NCBI GenBank assembly: GCA_031287845.1
Contig: JAITSI010000029.1
Span: 1-5,972 of the forward strand
DNA from: Puniceicoccales bacterium
GTDB taxonomy: Bacteria; Verrucomicrobiota; Verrucomicrobiia; Opitutales; JAIRLM01
Reading direction: 5' to 3'
Length of the DNA: 5,972 nt
In this document: in pieces, positions 1 through 4,873 of the stretch
How positions within the stretch are numbered: the first letter of the stretch is position 1
Layout: each line of letters starts with the position of its first letter
Translations under genes and position numbers: made by a program
Notes under the pieces: model-generated
Told to the model about the DNA's origin: nothing
The model's input: only the letters and a program-made list of their open reading frames with translations
Database searches by the model: none

Positions 1-229
1 TCACCACCGCCAGGAGCGGGATGGCCATCAGCTCGAGAGTTTTTGTAACAACGAAAAAAATCTTCTGTCCGGCAGTAGCTTTCGCATGCTCGGCTGGGAC
101 CGAGTTTGTATTCTCGGTAAAAATCTGGGCTGCATCCTCGCCTGAAACCGGGTTTTGTTTCTCCTCCGCGAACAGATCTGAAAAATCTGCGATCGGGCAC
201 GTCGCCAATTCGCCGTAGGATACAGCCAT
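1..229 (-). CDS. Unrecognised protein, N-terminal 76 residues; gene runs off the left edge
   Basis: Reading leftwards from an ATG at 229-227, the frame stays open to the window edge, giving 76 codons. The protein starts MAVSYGELATCPIADFSDLF. Residues 1-54 are hydrophilic and acidic, and from about residue 57 it turns hydrophobic (IFFVVTKTLELMAIPLLAVV), which looks like the start of a membrane-embedded or buried helical segment. GC is about 52 % (126 of 240 bases counted), far below the neighbouring tam operon, and codon use is unbiased. No clear Shine-Dalgarno sequence precedes the ATG (AGCAGTTCTCC lies directly upstream). It is divergent from tamB and has the same orientation as the other low-GC gene at the right edge. 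I do not recognise the family. A polar N-terminus followed by a hydrophobic region could be a membrane protein or a secreted protein with a membrane-inserting domain, but this is inference only. That it is coding is likely but not certain. Confidence 0.6.
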   Translation of the reverse strand, partial: MAVSYGELATCPIADFSDLFAEEKQNPVSGEDAAQIFTENTNSVPAEHAKATAGQKIFFVVTKTLELMAIPLLAVV

Positions 230-316
230 GGAGAACTGCTAGAGAAAATCGGAGCGGACGGCAAGAAAAATAATCGAACCGGCGCGGCCCGGACGGAAAG
301 CAAGCGCCCAGGAAGC

Positions 317-393
317 AAAACCGGCCAATTTTTTTCCAAAACGAACGGTCCGGGATCTCTTCCCAGCTCCACGGCCGGCCCAAAACCGGCCAA
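317..393. repeat. 12-bp direct repeat AAAACCGGCCAA, two copies
   Basis: Perfect copies occupy 317-328 and 382-393, 65 bp apart start to start. The second copy also takes part in an inverted repeat, with GGCCGG at 373-378 facing CCGGCC at 386-391. The core CCGGCC is common in GC-rich DNA, so only the flanking A tract makes the pair notable. Function is unknown. It could be a paired binding site in the divergent promoter region or chance. Confidence 0.45.
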
Positions 394-483
394 ACCCGGC
401 CGCCTTCGGGACCGGCAGGACGCCCCCTGGAGAACAAACGGCCACGGATCACCGTCCAGCGCCGCCCCAGCCAACGATGCCAC

Positions 484-540
484 GGCACCCCGGGAAAAAC
501 ACCTCGGGAAAGGCACCTCGGGAAAGGCACCCCGGGAAAA
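484..540. repeat. Short tandem repeat, four units of period about 14 bp
   Basis: Four consecutive units: GGCACCCCGGGAAAA (484-498), ACACCTCGGGAAA (499-511), GGCACCTCGGGAAA (512-525) and GGCACCCCGGGAAAA (526-540). The first and last are identical and the middle two differ by a few bases and in length (13-15 bp). The lengths are not all multiples of three, so the array does not encode a regular peptide repeat in one frame. It lies about 90-210 bp upstream of the tamB coding signal, where changes in copy number could alter spacing or leader structure. That role is inference. Confidence 0.75.
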
Positions 541-600
541 GAAGGCCTGGAAAGCGGGCACAGTCCCCATGGATCCACCCACCCGGGAGAAAGGCTTGCG

Positions 601-693
601 CATTGGGGAAAAATTTCTTCCTGGAAAGATCTGAAACGGTTTTTTCACTGCGCCATTCCGCTCCTGCTGCTGCTCCTTTTCCTTGCCCTGGCC
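601..693 (+). other. Probable N-terminal membrane-anchor coding segment of tamB, upstream of its first conventional start
   Basis: In frame with the GTG at 694, codons from 601 read HWGKISSWKDLKRFFHC followed by AIPLLLLLLFLALAVGVA. This is a textbook positively charged flank and hydrophobic helix, which continues without a break into the residues encoded after 694. TamB proteins carry exactly such an N-terminal inner-membrane anchor, so translation almost surely begins upstream of 694. No ATG, GTG or TTG exists in this frame back to the stop at 271. The options are a rare CTG (631, giving LKRFFHCAIPLLLLLLF, with GGAAAG at 623-628 only 2 bases upstream), a rare ATT (613), or an ATG at 569 in another frame joined by a one-base shift near the GGGGAAAAATTT run (605-616). 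Confidence 0.75.
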
Positions 694-2370
694 GTGGGAG
701 TGGCCACAATCCACGCGCTGGAGTCCGACCTGCTGCGGCGGCTGCGGCCGATGGCCGATTCCACCGATCCCGGCTTTGCGGAGCGAAATCTTTGGCAGAA
801 CGTCACCGCCACGCTTGGCGGGAGAGAAATTTTCATCGACGCGATCCGCTGCCCCCGTCCACTCTACCTGCTCTGGGAATGGCTGTGCCGCCGCCCGTGC
901 CACGGTGGCATCCAGCTGGGCACCGTGCGGATAGGTCCTCCGCTGGACCCTGAACCGACGGCCTCCGGCGGCGTCCACGGGAAAAGGCTGCCGGCATTGC
1001 TCCAATCCCCCCTGCTGCGCCATCCGCAACTGACCGTGGAGCGGATTTCCATCGCCGGCCTGGACGTGTTTCTGGCGCGGCTATGGCTGGAAAATGGCCA
1101 CCTGGGCTTCGACCTCTGCCTGGCAACGGGGGAAACCGTGCTGCACGGAACCCTGGACCTGCATTCCCTGCGCACCTTTCTGCGCCGCGGGCCGGCCAGC
1201 GGCGGATCGGCCTGGGACCGCCATCTCCTGCGCCACCTGCTGACCGACCTGCGCGGCACCCTCTGGTTCCGGGATTTTCCCCTTTCCCTGCTCGGCCACG
1301 CCCTCCCCGTGCGGCCCCAGGGGACCCTGGACGGCCACCTGACCCTGGTCCGCGGCGGCCCCACCGGCACACTTTCCCTGGCGCACGGCCGTCTGCGCAC
1401 CCCAAGCGGCTCCCTTGGCCTGCGGGATGGCACGGTCCACCTGCGCTTCCTCCCCGGCCGCGTGGAAATTCTCCAGGCCCAGGCCCGCATGGACGGCGGC
1501 TCCGGCACGGTGCAACTGGAAGGAGCGCTCACCCACCGGCACTGGACCGGCCTCGTCTTTGCCCTGCGCGGATCCGGACAGAATTGCCTGCTCCTGCGGC
1601 GGGGTGGCATCGCCCTGCGCGGCGACTGGGAGGGAAGCCTGGGGACTGCCAACGGGATCACCACGCTGGCCGGCAACCTCACCCTGGGCCGCAGCTTCTG
1701 GTTCTCGGAGGGATTCCAGTCCGCCCTGCCCCTTGCCCCCAAGGCGCATTCCTCCCTGCCCCCCTGGTCCCTGCGCTGGACAATCGGCGGTGAGCGCTTT
1801 CTCCGCATCCGCTCCCCCTACCTGCGCGGCTTCCTCAGCGCCGACCTGAGCCTGGGAGGAACGCTGGCGCGGCCGGAGCTGACGGGACCGCTGACCCTGG
1901 AAGGAGCCATTTTCTTTCCCTTCGCCCGCTTCACCGTCAAGCGGGGCCAGGCCACATTTGATCCATCCCCGGGCGGCCCGCGCTGGGACCTGCTCGCCGA
2001 ATCCCGCCTCCTCGGCCACGACCTATTCCTTCGCCTGGAGGGTCGCGGCCCCCTGCCACCGCTGCGCTTTTCCTCCATCCCCTCCCTGTCCCCCGGGGAA
2101 ATTGTGGCGCTGGTGATGTCCGGCCGGCCACCCGGCTCCGGCGACGAGGGCGGCCTGCCCACGCTCGGCGTGCTGGGAGCCTACCTGGGAACGGGCCTGC
2201 TGGGAAGGAACCTGCTGGACCGGGTCTGCATCCAGGTGGACCAGGACGCGGCGGAAAGCGGCAGGGAAACCATCGGCGTGGAATACGTGCTGGACGAAAA
2301 GAATTCCATCATCGTTGACTATGACCGCTTTGACCACTGCAGCGTGGACTATAGGAGGCGACTCCGGTGA
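694..2370 (+). CDS. tamB: TamB-family translocation and assembly protein (compact, DUF490 C-terminus)
   Basis: Inner-membrane-anchored, periplasm-spanning partner of an Omp85 protein; the family supports outer-membrane protein assembly and lipid transport. The 558 residues counted from the GTG at 694 begin in the middle of the anchor helix, so the true protein is longer (see 601-693). Residues of about 10-380 are beta-rich and repetitive. From residue 384 the TamB domain is clear: LGGTLARPELTGPLTLEGA (387-405), then FTVKRGQATF (413-422), then the signature LRFSSIPSLSPGEIVALVMSG (457-477) and a short terminal strand region ending VDYRRRLR. At roughly 590 residues it is under half the size of E. 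coli TamB (1259). Cysteines C53, C65 and C69 cluster near the N-terminus. The stop TGA overlaps the tamA start by 4 bp, so the two are translationally coupled. The family call is firm. A narrower role is inferred from the partner gene. Confidence 0.9.
   Translation: MGVATIHALESDLLRRLRPMADSTDPGFAERNLWQNVTATLGGREIFIDAIRCPRPLYLLWEWLCRRPCHGGIQLGTVRIGPPLDPEPTASGGVHGKRLPALLQSPLLRHPQLTVERISIAGLDVFLARLWLENGHLGFDLCLATGETVLHGTLDLHSLRTFLRRGPASGGSAWDRHLLRHLLTDLRGTLWFRDFPLSLLGHALPVRPQGTLDGHLTLVRGGPTGTLSLAHGRLRTPSGSLGLRDGTVHLRFLPGRVEILQAQARMDGGSGTVQLEGALTHRHWTGLVFALRGSGQNCLLLRRGGIALRGDWEGSLGTANGITTLAGNLTLGRSFWFSEGFQSALPLAPKAHSSLPPWSLRWTIGGERFLRIRSPYLRGFLSADLSLGGTLARPELTGPLTLEGAIFFPFARFTVKRGQATFDPSPGGPRWDLLAESRLLGHDLFLRLEGRGPLPPLRFSSIPSLSPGEIVALVMSGRPPGSGDEGGLPTLGVLGAYLGTGLLGRNLLDRVCIQVDQDAAESGRETIGVEYVLDEKNSIIVDYDRFDHCSVDYRRRLR
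2353..2358 (+). promoter_or_regulatory. Ribosome binding site of tamA (AGGAGG), inside the end of tamB
   Basis: A perfect AGGAGG lies 8 bases upstream of the GTG at 2367, within the last codons of tamB. It decides the tamA start: the GTG forms GTGA with the tamB stop. This is the strongest Shine-Dalgarno sequence I see in the window and contrasts with its absence before tamB. Confidence 0.9.
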
Positions 2371-4475
2371 AAACATTGCTGCTGGCACTGGCCTGCCTCG
2401 GGACAATTCCCCTTGGAACCATTCCCCTGGCCGGGACCACCCTCCGGCCGACCCCGGCCCGGCGCGGCTGCACCCTGCGGGGACTGGATCCGGCCAGCGC
2501 CGCCCGGCTCCGGCCCATCCTGCGGGAAATGGCCAGCGACGGCACCTACGGCGAGGAGTTTTTGGAAGATGCCGTCTGGATGCTGCGCCACCGGCTGGCC
2601 AGGGAAGGCTTTTCCCGGGCCAGCGTGGACCTGTACCTCCACCGGGATGGCAAACTGCTATTCTCCGCCCACGTGCCGGCAACGGCACCGGCCGAGTTCT
2701 CCGCCGTCCCCGACGGCGACGGCGTGCTGCTGCGCATGGCTCCGGGCCGGCGGGACGTATTCTCCTCTCTCCGGTGCAATGGCATCCACTCCCTGGACCG
2801 GCGCCAATGCCAGCGAGCCTTCTACCCAAAGGACGGCCTCATCTCCCCGCCCGGCGAGCGATTTTTCTCGGAAAATCGACTGGCCGACGGCATCCAGCGC
2901 CTGCAACGGCTGCTACGGAGCCGGGGATTCCGCGACGCACGGCTGCTCGGCCAGCGGGTTGAGGAGCGTGGCCACCGGCGCCGGGTAGTGCTGGACTGGG
3001 ACGAGGGTCCGCCCCACCGCATCGCGTCGGTGCGCGTGGACTGGATCGGCGAGGCGGGAAAGCCGCCTGGGGCGGGGGAAGGGGAGTGGAAAAACCTCGG
3101 CGACGGCTGGGAGGAAGAAGCTCCGCCGCTGGCCAGCGACGAGGCCATCGGCGAACGGCTGCAGCGGATGCGGCGCCTGCTCCACGCGGCCGGCCACGGG
3201 GATGCCAGGCTGGACCACCGGCTGGAGGCACTGGAGTCCAGCCCGGAACGGCAGCTGGACCGACTGGTCATCGCCGTGGACGCTGGACCTGCCCTGCGCA
3301 TCGGCGCCATCGGAGTTCTGGGAAAGCCCTGGGACGCGATCCCAACGGTCCGCCGCCACCTCACCATCCGCCCCGGTGACCCCTTCGACCCCGATGCCAT
3401 CGCCGCCAACCGGTCCCGGCTCCAGTCCCTGGACCTGGCGGGCCCACTGGAGCTGCGCTGGGAGGATGGGCCAGACGGCGTTCGCTCCGTGCACTTTGTC
3501 GGCAGGGAAAAGGGACGGGATGAAATCTTTCTCCGCCTGGGCGGTGGCAGCTACGACCTGGTCCGCTGTGGCATCGACTGGCAGCACCGCAGCCTGCGAA
3601 ACCTGCCCCACTCCTCGCTGCTGCGCCTGGTCCAGTCCTGCCGGCGCAGCACGGTCACCTACCGGGGCCAAATTCCCTGGCTCTGCGGCGAGGGAACATT
3701 CTTCTCCTGGCATAGCCACCTGCTGCGCATGGAGGAGGCCGGCTGGATACGCCGCGACGGGGAACTGGGCTGCGGCCTGGAAAAATACGGCGCCGGCGGC
3801 CGCCACGACGCCTTCACCTACTCCTGGAGCCGGCTCAGCGCGGATCACAGCGGACAGGATTGGCAGAGAAGGCGGGGTCGGGTCGGGTCCCTGCGCCTCT
3901 CCCTGGAGCGCAGCCGGCTAGACAATCCCCTCTACCCGGCCCGGGGAAGTCGGAGGGAATGCCACCTGGAACTGGCCAATCCAATCTTCGGCGGCCGGGC
4001 AAAGTACCTGCGCCTGGAACTGGCAGCGGCCCTGCACCACCGGCTCCTGCCAACGGTCCTACTCCACGGCGACCTGCGCCTGGGGCTGGCCCATCCCTTC
4101 GGCGACGCCGATGGCAAGCTGCCGTTCAACCGGCGATTCTTTCCCGGCGGTGCCAATTCCGTGCGCGGCTTCCGGGAAGGGCTGGCCGCCCCAAGGGACG
4201 GGGCCGGCCGGGTCGTGGGGGCGACCGCCTACGCCATCGTCCGCGGCGAGTGGGAACAGCGGCTCACCCACCGAATTTCCTACTTTCTTTTCTGCGACGG
4301 CGTAGGATTTTGCGAAAGCGGCCACCGGCCCGACACCTACCTCAGCTCCAGCGGCTGCGGCCTGGCCTTCCACACCTTCGTTGGGCCCCTGCGCCTGTCC
4401 CATTCCTGGAACTGGCTCCGCCGGCCGGCCGACCCCGCCACCCTCCTGCGCTTTTCCATCGGCTTTCCCTTCTAG
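2367..4475 (+). CDS. tamA: TamA-like Omp85/BamA-superfamily outer-membrane protein
   Basis: Outer-membrane beta-barrel with periplasmic POTRA repeats, expected to pair with TamB in inserting outer-membrane proteins. Of 702 residues, 1-23 form a signal peptide (MKTLLLALACLG, with a tandem GTIPL at 12-21). No good lipobox surrounds C10. POTRA-like modules span about 33-127, 127-214, 214-307 and 307-385, with recurrent junctions GRRDVF (127), GPPHRI (214) and GPALRI (307). The barrel runs from about 385 and shows DNPLYPARG (519-527), FFPGGANSVRGF (591-602, the conserved L6 VRGF/Y motif with R600), SSGCGLAF near 661-668, and the C-terminal RFSIGFPF ending in Phe. E. coli TamA has 577 residues and three POTRAs, BamA five; about four here is intermediate. 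The barrel holds eight cysteines, unusual for this class. The start is fixed by AGGAGG and the 4-bp overlap. The Omp85 call is very secure. TamA rather than another Omp85 subtype rests on the tamB neighbour. Confidence 0.93.
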   Translation: MKTLLLALACLGTIPLGTIPLAGTTLRPTPARRGCTLRGLDPASAARLRPILREMASDGTYGEEFLEDAVWMLRHRLAREGFSRASVDLYLHRDGKLLFSAHVPATAPAEFSAVPDGDGVLLRMAPGRRDVFSSLRCNGIHSLDRRQCQRAFYPKDGLISPPGERFFSENRLADGIQRLQRLLRSRGFRDARLLGQRVEERGHRRRVVLDWDEGPPHRIASVRVDWIGEAGKPPGAGEGEWKNLGDGWEEEAPPLASDEAIGERLQRMRRLLHAAGHGDARLDHRLEALESSPERQLDRLVIAVDAGPALRIGAIGVLGKPWDAIPTVRRHLTIRPGDPFDPDAIAANRSRLQSLDLAGPLELRWEDGPDGVRSVHFVGREKGRDEIFLRLGGGSYDLVRCGIDWQHRSLRNLPHSSLLRLVQSCRRSTVTYRGQIPWLCGEGTFFSWHSHLLRMEEAGWIRRDGELGCGLEKYGAGGRHDAFTYSWSRLSADHSGQDWQRRRGRVGSLRLSLERSRLDNPLYPARGSRRECHLELANPIFGGRAKYLRLELAAALHHRLLPTVLLHGDLRLGLAHPFGDADGKLPFNRRFFPGGANSVRGFREGLAAPRDGAGRVVGATAYAIVRGEWEQRLTHRISYFLFCDGVGFCESGHRPDTYLSSSGCGLAFHTFVGPLRLSHSWNWLRRPADPATLLRFSIGFPF
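2400..2429 (+). repeat. 15-bp tandem duplication inside the tamA signal-peptide region
   Basis: Two imperfect 15-bp units encode GTIPL-GTIPL (residues 12-21). They differ at a few bases but not in amino acids. The duplication keeps the frame and lengthens the hydrophobic part of the signal peptide just before the probable cleavage site (LAG-T). Confidence 0.6.
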
Positions 4476-4513
4476 GGTCAGGACCCGTAAGCCCGGTCCG
4501 CCGGTTGACGGTG

Positions 4514-4572
4514 GGGCGGCGCCCCTCTGGGAGGTTCCAAAGGGGGCTGCCGCGCCCCTTTGCCAATCCCCC
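4514..4572. repeat. REP-like palindromic element downstream of tamA
   Basis: Two adjacent hairpins. The first is GGGGC/GCCCC with a 3-base loop (4514-4526). The second has a perfect 8-bp inner stem, CAAAGGGG (4538-4545) facing CCCCTTTG (4555-4562) around a 9-base loop. It is extended by an outer stem, 4529-4536 facing 4565-4572, with one wobble and one mismatch. Placement just after a stop codon in a convergent gap is typical of dispersed extragenic palindromes that protect mRNA ends or help end transcription. Whether it is repeated elsewhere in the genome cannot be seen here. Confidence 0.65.
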
Positions 4573-4632
4573 GCCCACGGAGTACTGCCACCATGGCACC
4601 GATGGCCTGGGGGAAGCGGAGCATGGCGAAGC

Positions 4633-4649
4633 TGGGGGCAGGGCCCCCA
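4633..4649. repeat. Hairpin TGGGGG/CCCCCA
   Basis: A perfect 6-bp stem (4633-4638 with 4644-4649) around the 5-base loop CAGGG, in the convergent gap. It is stable by base content but is not followed by a U tract on either strand, so it is recorded as structure, not as a confirmed terminator. Confidence 0.5.
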
Positions 4650-4687
4650 AATGGGCCCGGCCGGCCCTCGAGGCCGCGATGCTTCTG

Positions 4688-4873
4688 CTATCGCAGCGCG
4701 CAGGTCGCCCCGCGTAGCTCTTTCCCCATCAGGGCCGGCCCGCGGCACTGCCCGCTCCGCCGGGCAGCGCCCGTGAACGACCCTTCCCTCAAGAAGTCAA
4801 GCTCCTGCACCACAGGTCTGTATCGGTCATCTTTCCAGATGGAGGTGGAATATGGTTTTACGAGTCCTGACAC
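4688..4873 (-). CDS. Doubtful small ORF (61 aa) directly after the right-hand gene
   Basis: A GTG at 4873-4871 shares one base with the TAG stop of the larger minus-strand gene (TAGTG), and 61 codons follow. The first half (MSGLVKPYSTSIWKDDRYR and on, to about residue 33) is coded by moderate-GC DNA and looks protein-like. The second half crosses into the GC-rich, hairpin-bearing segment and looks like arbitrary Arg/Gly/Ala translation. No domain is recognised and no Shine-Dalgarno sequence is evident. It could be the 5' part of a small coupled gene whose end was replaced, or a chance frame. I lean to the latter. Confidence 0.2.
   Translation of the reverse strand: MSGLVKPYSTSIWKDDRYRPVVQELDFLREGSFTGAARRSGQCRGPALMGKELRGATCALR
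4748..4767. repeat. Hairpin CTGCCCG/CGGGCAG
   Basis: A perfect 7-bp stem with the 6-base loop CTCCGC. It sits at the right end of the GC-rich segment, about 105 bases beyond the stop of the minus-strand gene and about 270 beyond that of tamA. No T run follows in either direction. A factor-dependent transcription end or a boundary element is possible but unproven. Confidence 0.5.

Larger units (their letters stand above)
230..693. other. GC-rich intergenic / leader region between the left gene and tamB
   Basis: This 464-base stretch has no conventional gene I can support. The frame of tamB is open all the way back to a TAA at 271-273 but holds no ATG, GTG or TTG before 694. Contents: a 12-bp direct repeat AAAACCGGCCAA at 317-328 and 382-393, an inverted repeat GGCCGG/CCGGCC (373-378 and 386-391), a short tandem array at 484-540, and the anchor-coding segment at 601-693. 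Promoters for the divergent left gene and the tam operon should lie here, but no convincing -35/-10 pair is visible. Confidence 0.6.
4476..4872. other. Convergent intergenic region rich in inverted repeats
   Basis: This lies between the tamA stop and the stop of the minus-strand gene. The left part (to about 4780) is GC-rich and packed with hairpins: a small GGGT/ACCC hairpin overlapping the tamA stop (4475-4486), GGGGC/GCCCC (4514-4526), a large hairpin (4529-4572), TGGGGG/CCCCCA (4633-4649), GCGAT/ATCGC (4676-4694) and CTGCCCG/CGGGCAG (4748-4767). The right part (about 4780-4872) drops in GC to the level of the right-hand gene. None of the stems is followed by a T run on either strand, so no standard intrinsic terminator can be named. 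A small ORF on the minus strand (4688-4873) is doubtful. Confidence 0.65.

Noticed and set aside
241..300. Promoter of the left gene on the minus strand (GATTAT-like -10)
   Set aside because: No -35 match at 16-18 bp spacing is better than expected by chance.
239..445. Minus-strand ORF of 68 codons ending 10 bases before the ATG of the left gene
   Set aside because: Translation is Gly/Arg/Ala-rich, typical of non-coding GC-rich DNA. There is no ribosome site or domain, and it lies in the repeat-bearing region.
28..1029. Long minus-strand open frame (333 codons) across the left gene, the intergenic region and the start of tamB
   Set aside because: It is Arg/Pro/Gln-rich with low-complexity translation, lies antisense to the clear tamB coding signal and has no recognisable domain. 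It is explained by high GC.
864..2019. Large antisense ORFs inside tamB (312 and 314 codons)
   Set aside because: They are shadows of the third-position GC bias of tamB, and their translations are Arg/Pro/Gln-rich with no domain. TamB has a clear family signature on the plus strand.
2367..2400. Lipoprotein signal at C10 of TamA (ALAC)
   Set aside because: Positions -3 and -2 do not fit a lipobox, the n- and h-regions before C10 would be too short, and the hydrophobic region continues past the cysteine.
2913..3848. Antisense ORF of 311 codons inside tamA
   Set aside because: It overlaps the POTRA and barrel coding of tamA completely, and its sequence shows no domain. It is a codon-bias shadow.
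4514..4572. Intrinsic terminator for tamA
   Set aside because: The stem is strong but no T run follows on the plus strand, nor on the minus strand, so it was kept only as a palindromic element.
4479..4600. Signal recognition particle RNA, tmRNA or RNase P RNA in the structured gap
   Set aside because: GGTCAGG-like bases occur near the tamA stop, but the SRP tetraloop motif, the tmRNA ends and the RNase P conserved core are all absent.
3860..4717. Plus-strand ORF of 285 codons overlapping the end of tamA and the intergenic gap
   Set aside because: Pro/Arg/Gly-rich translation in another frame of the Omp85 barrel, which is unambiguous up to its terminal Phe.
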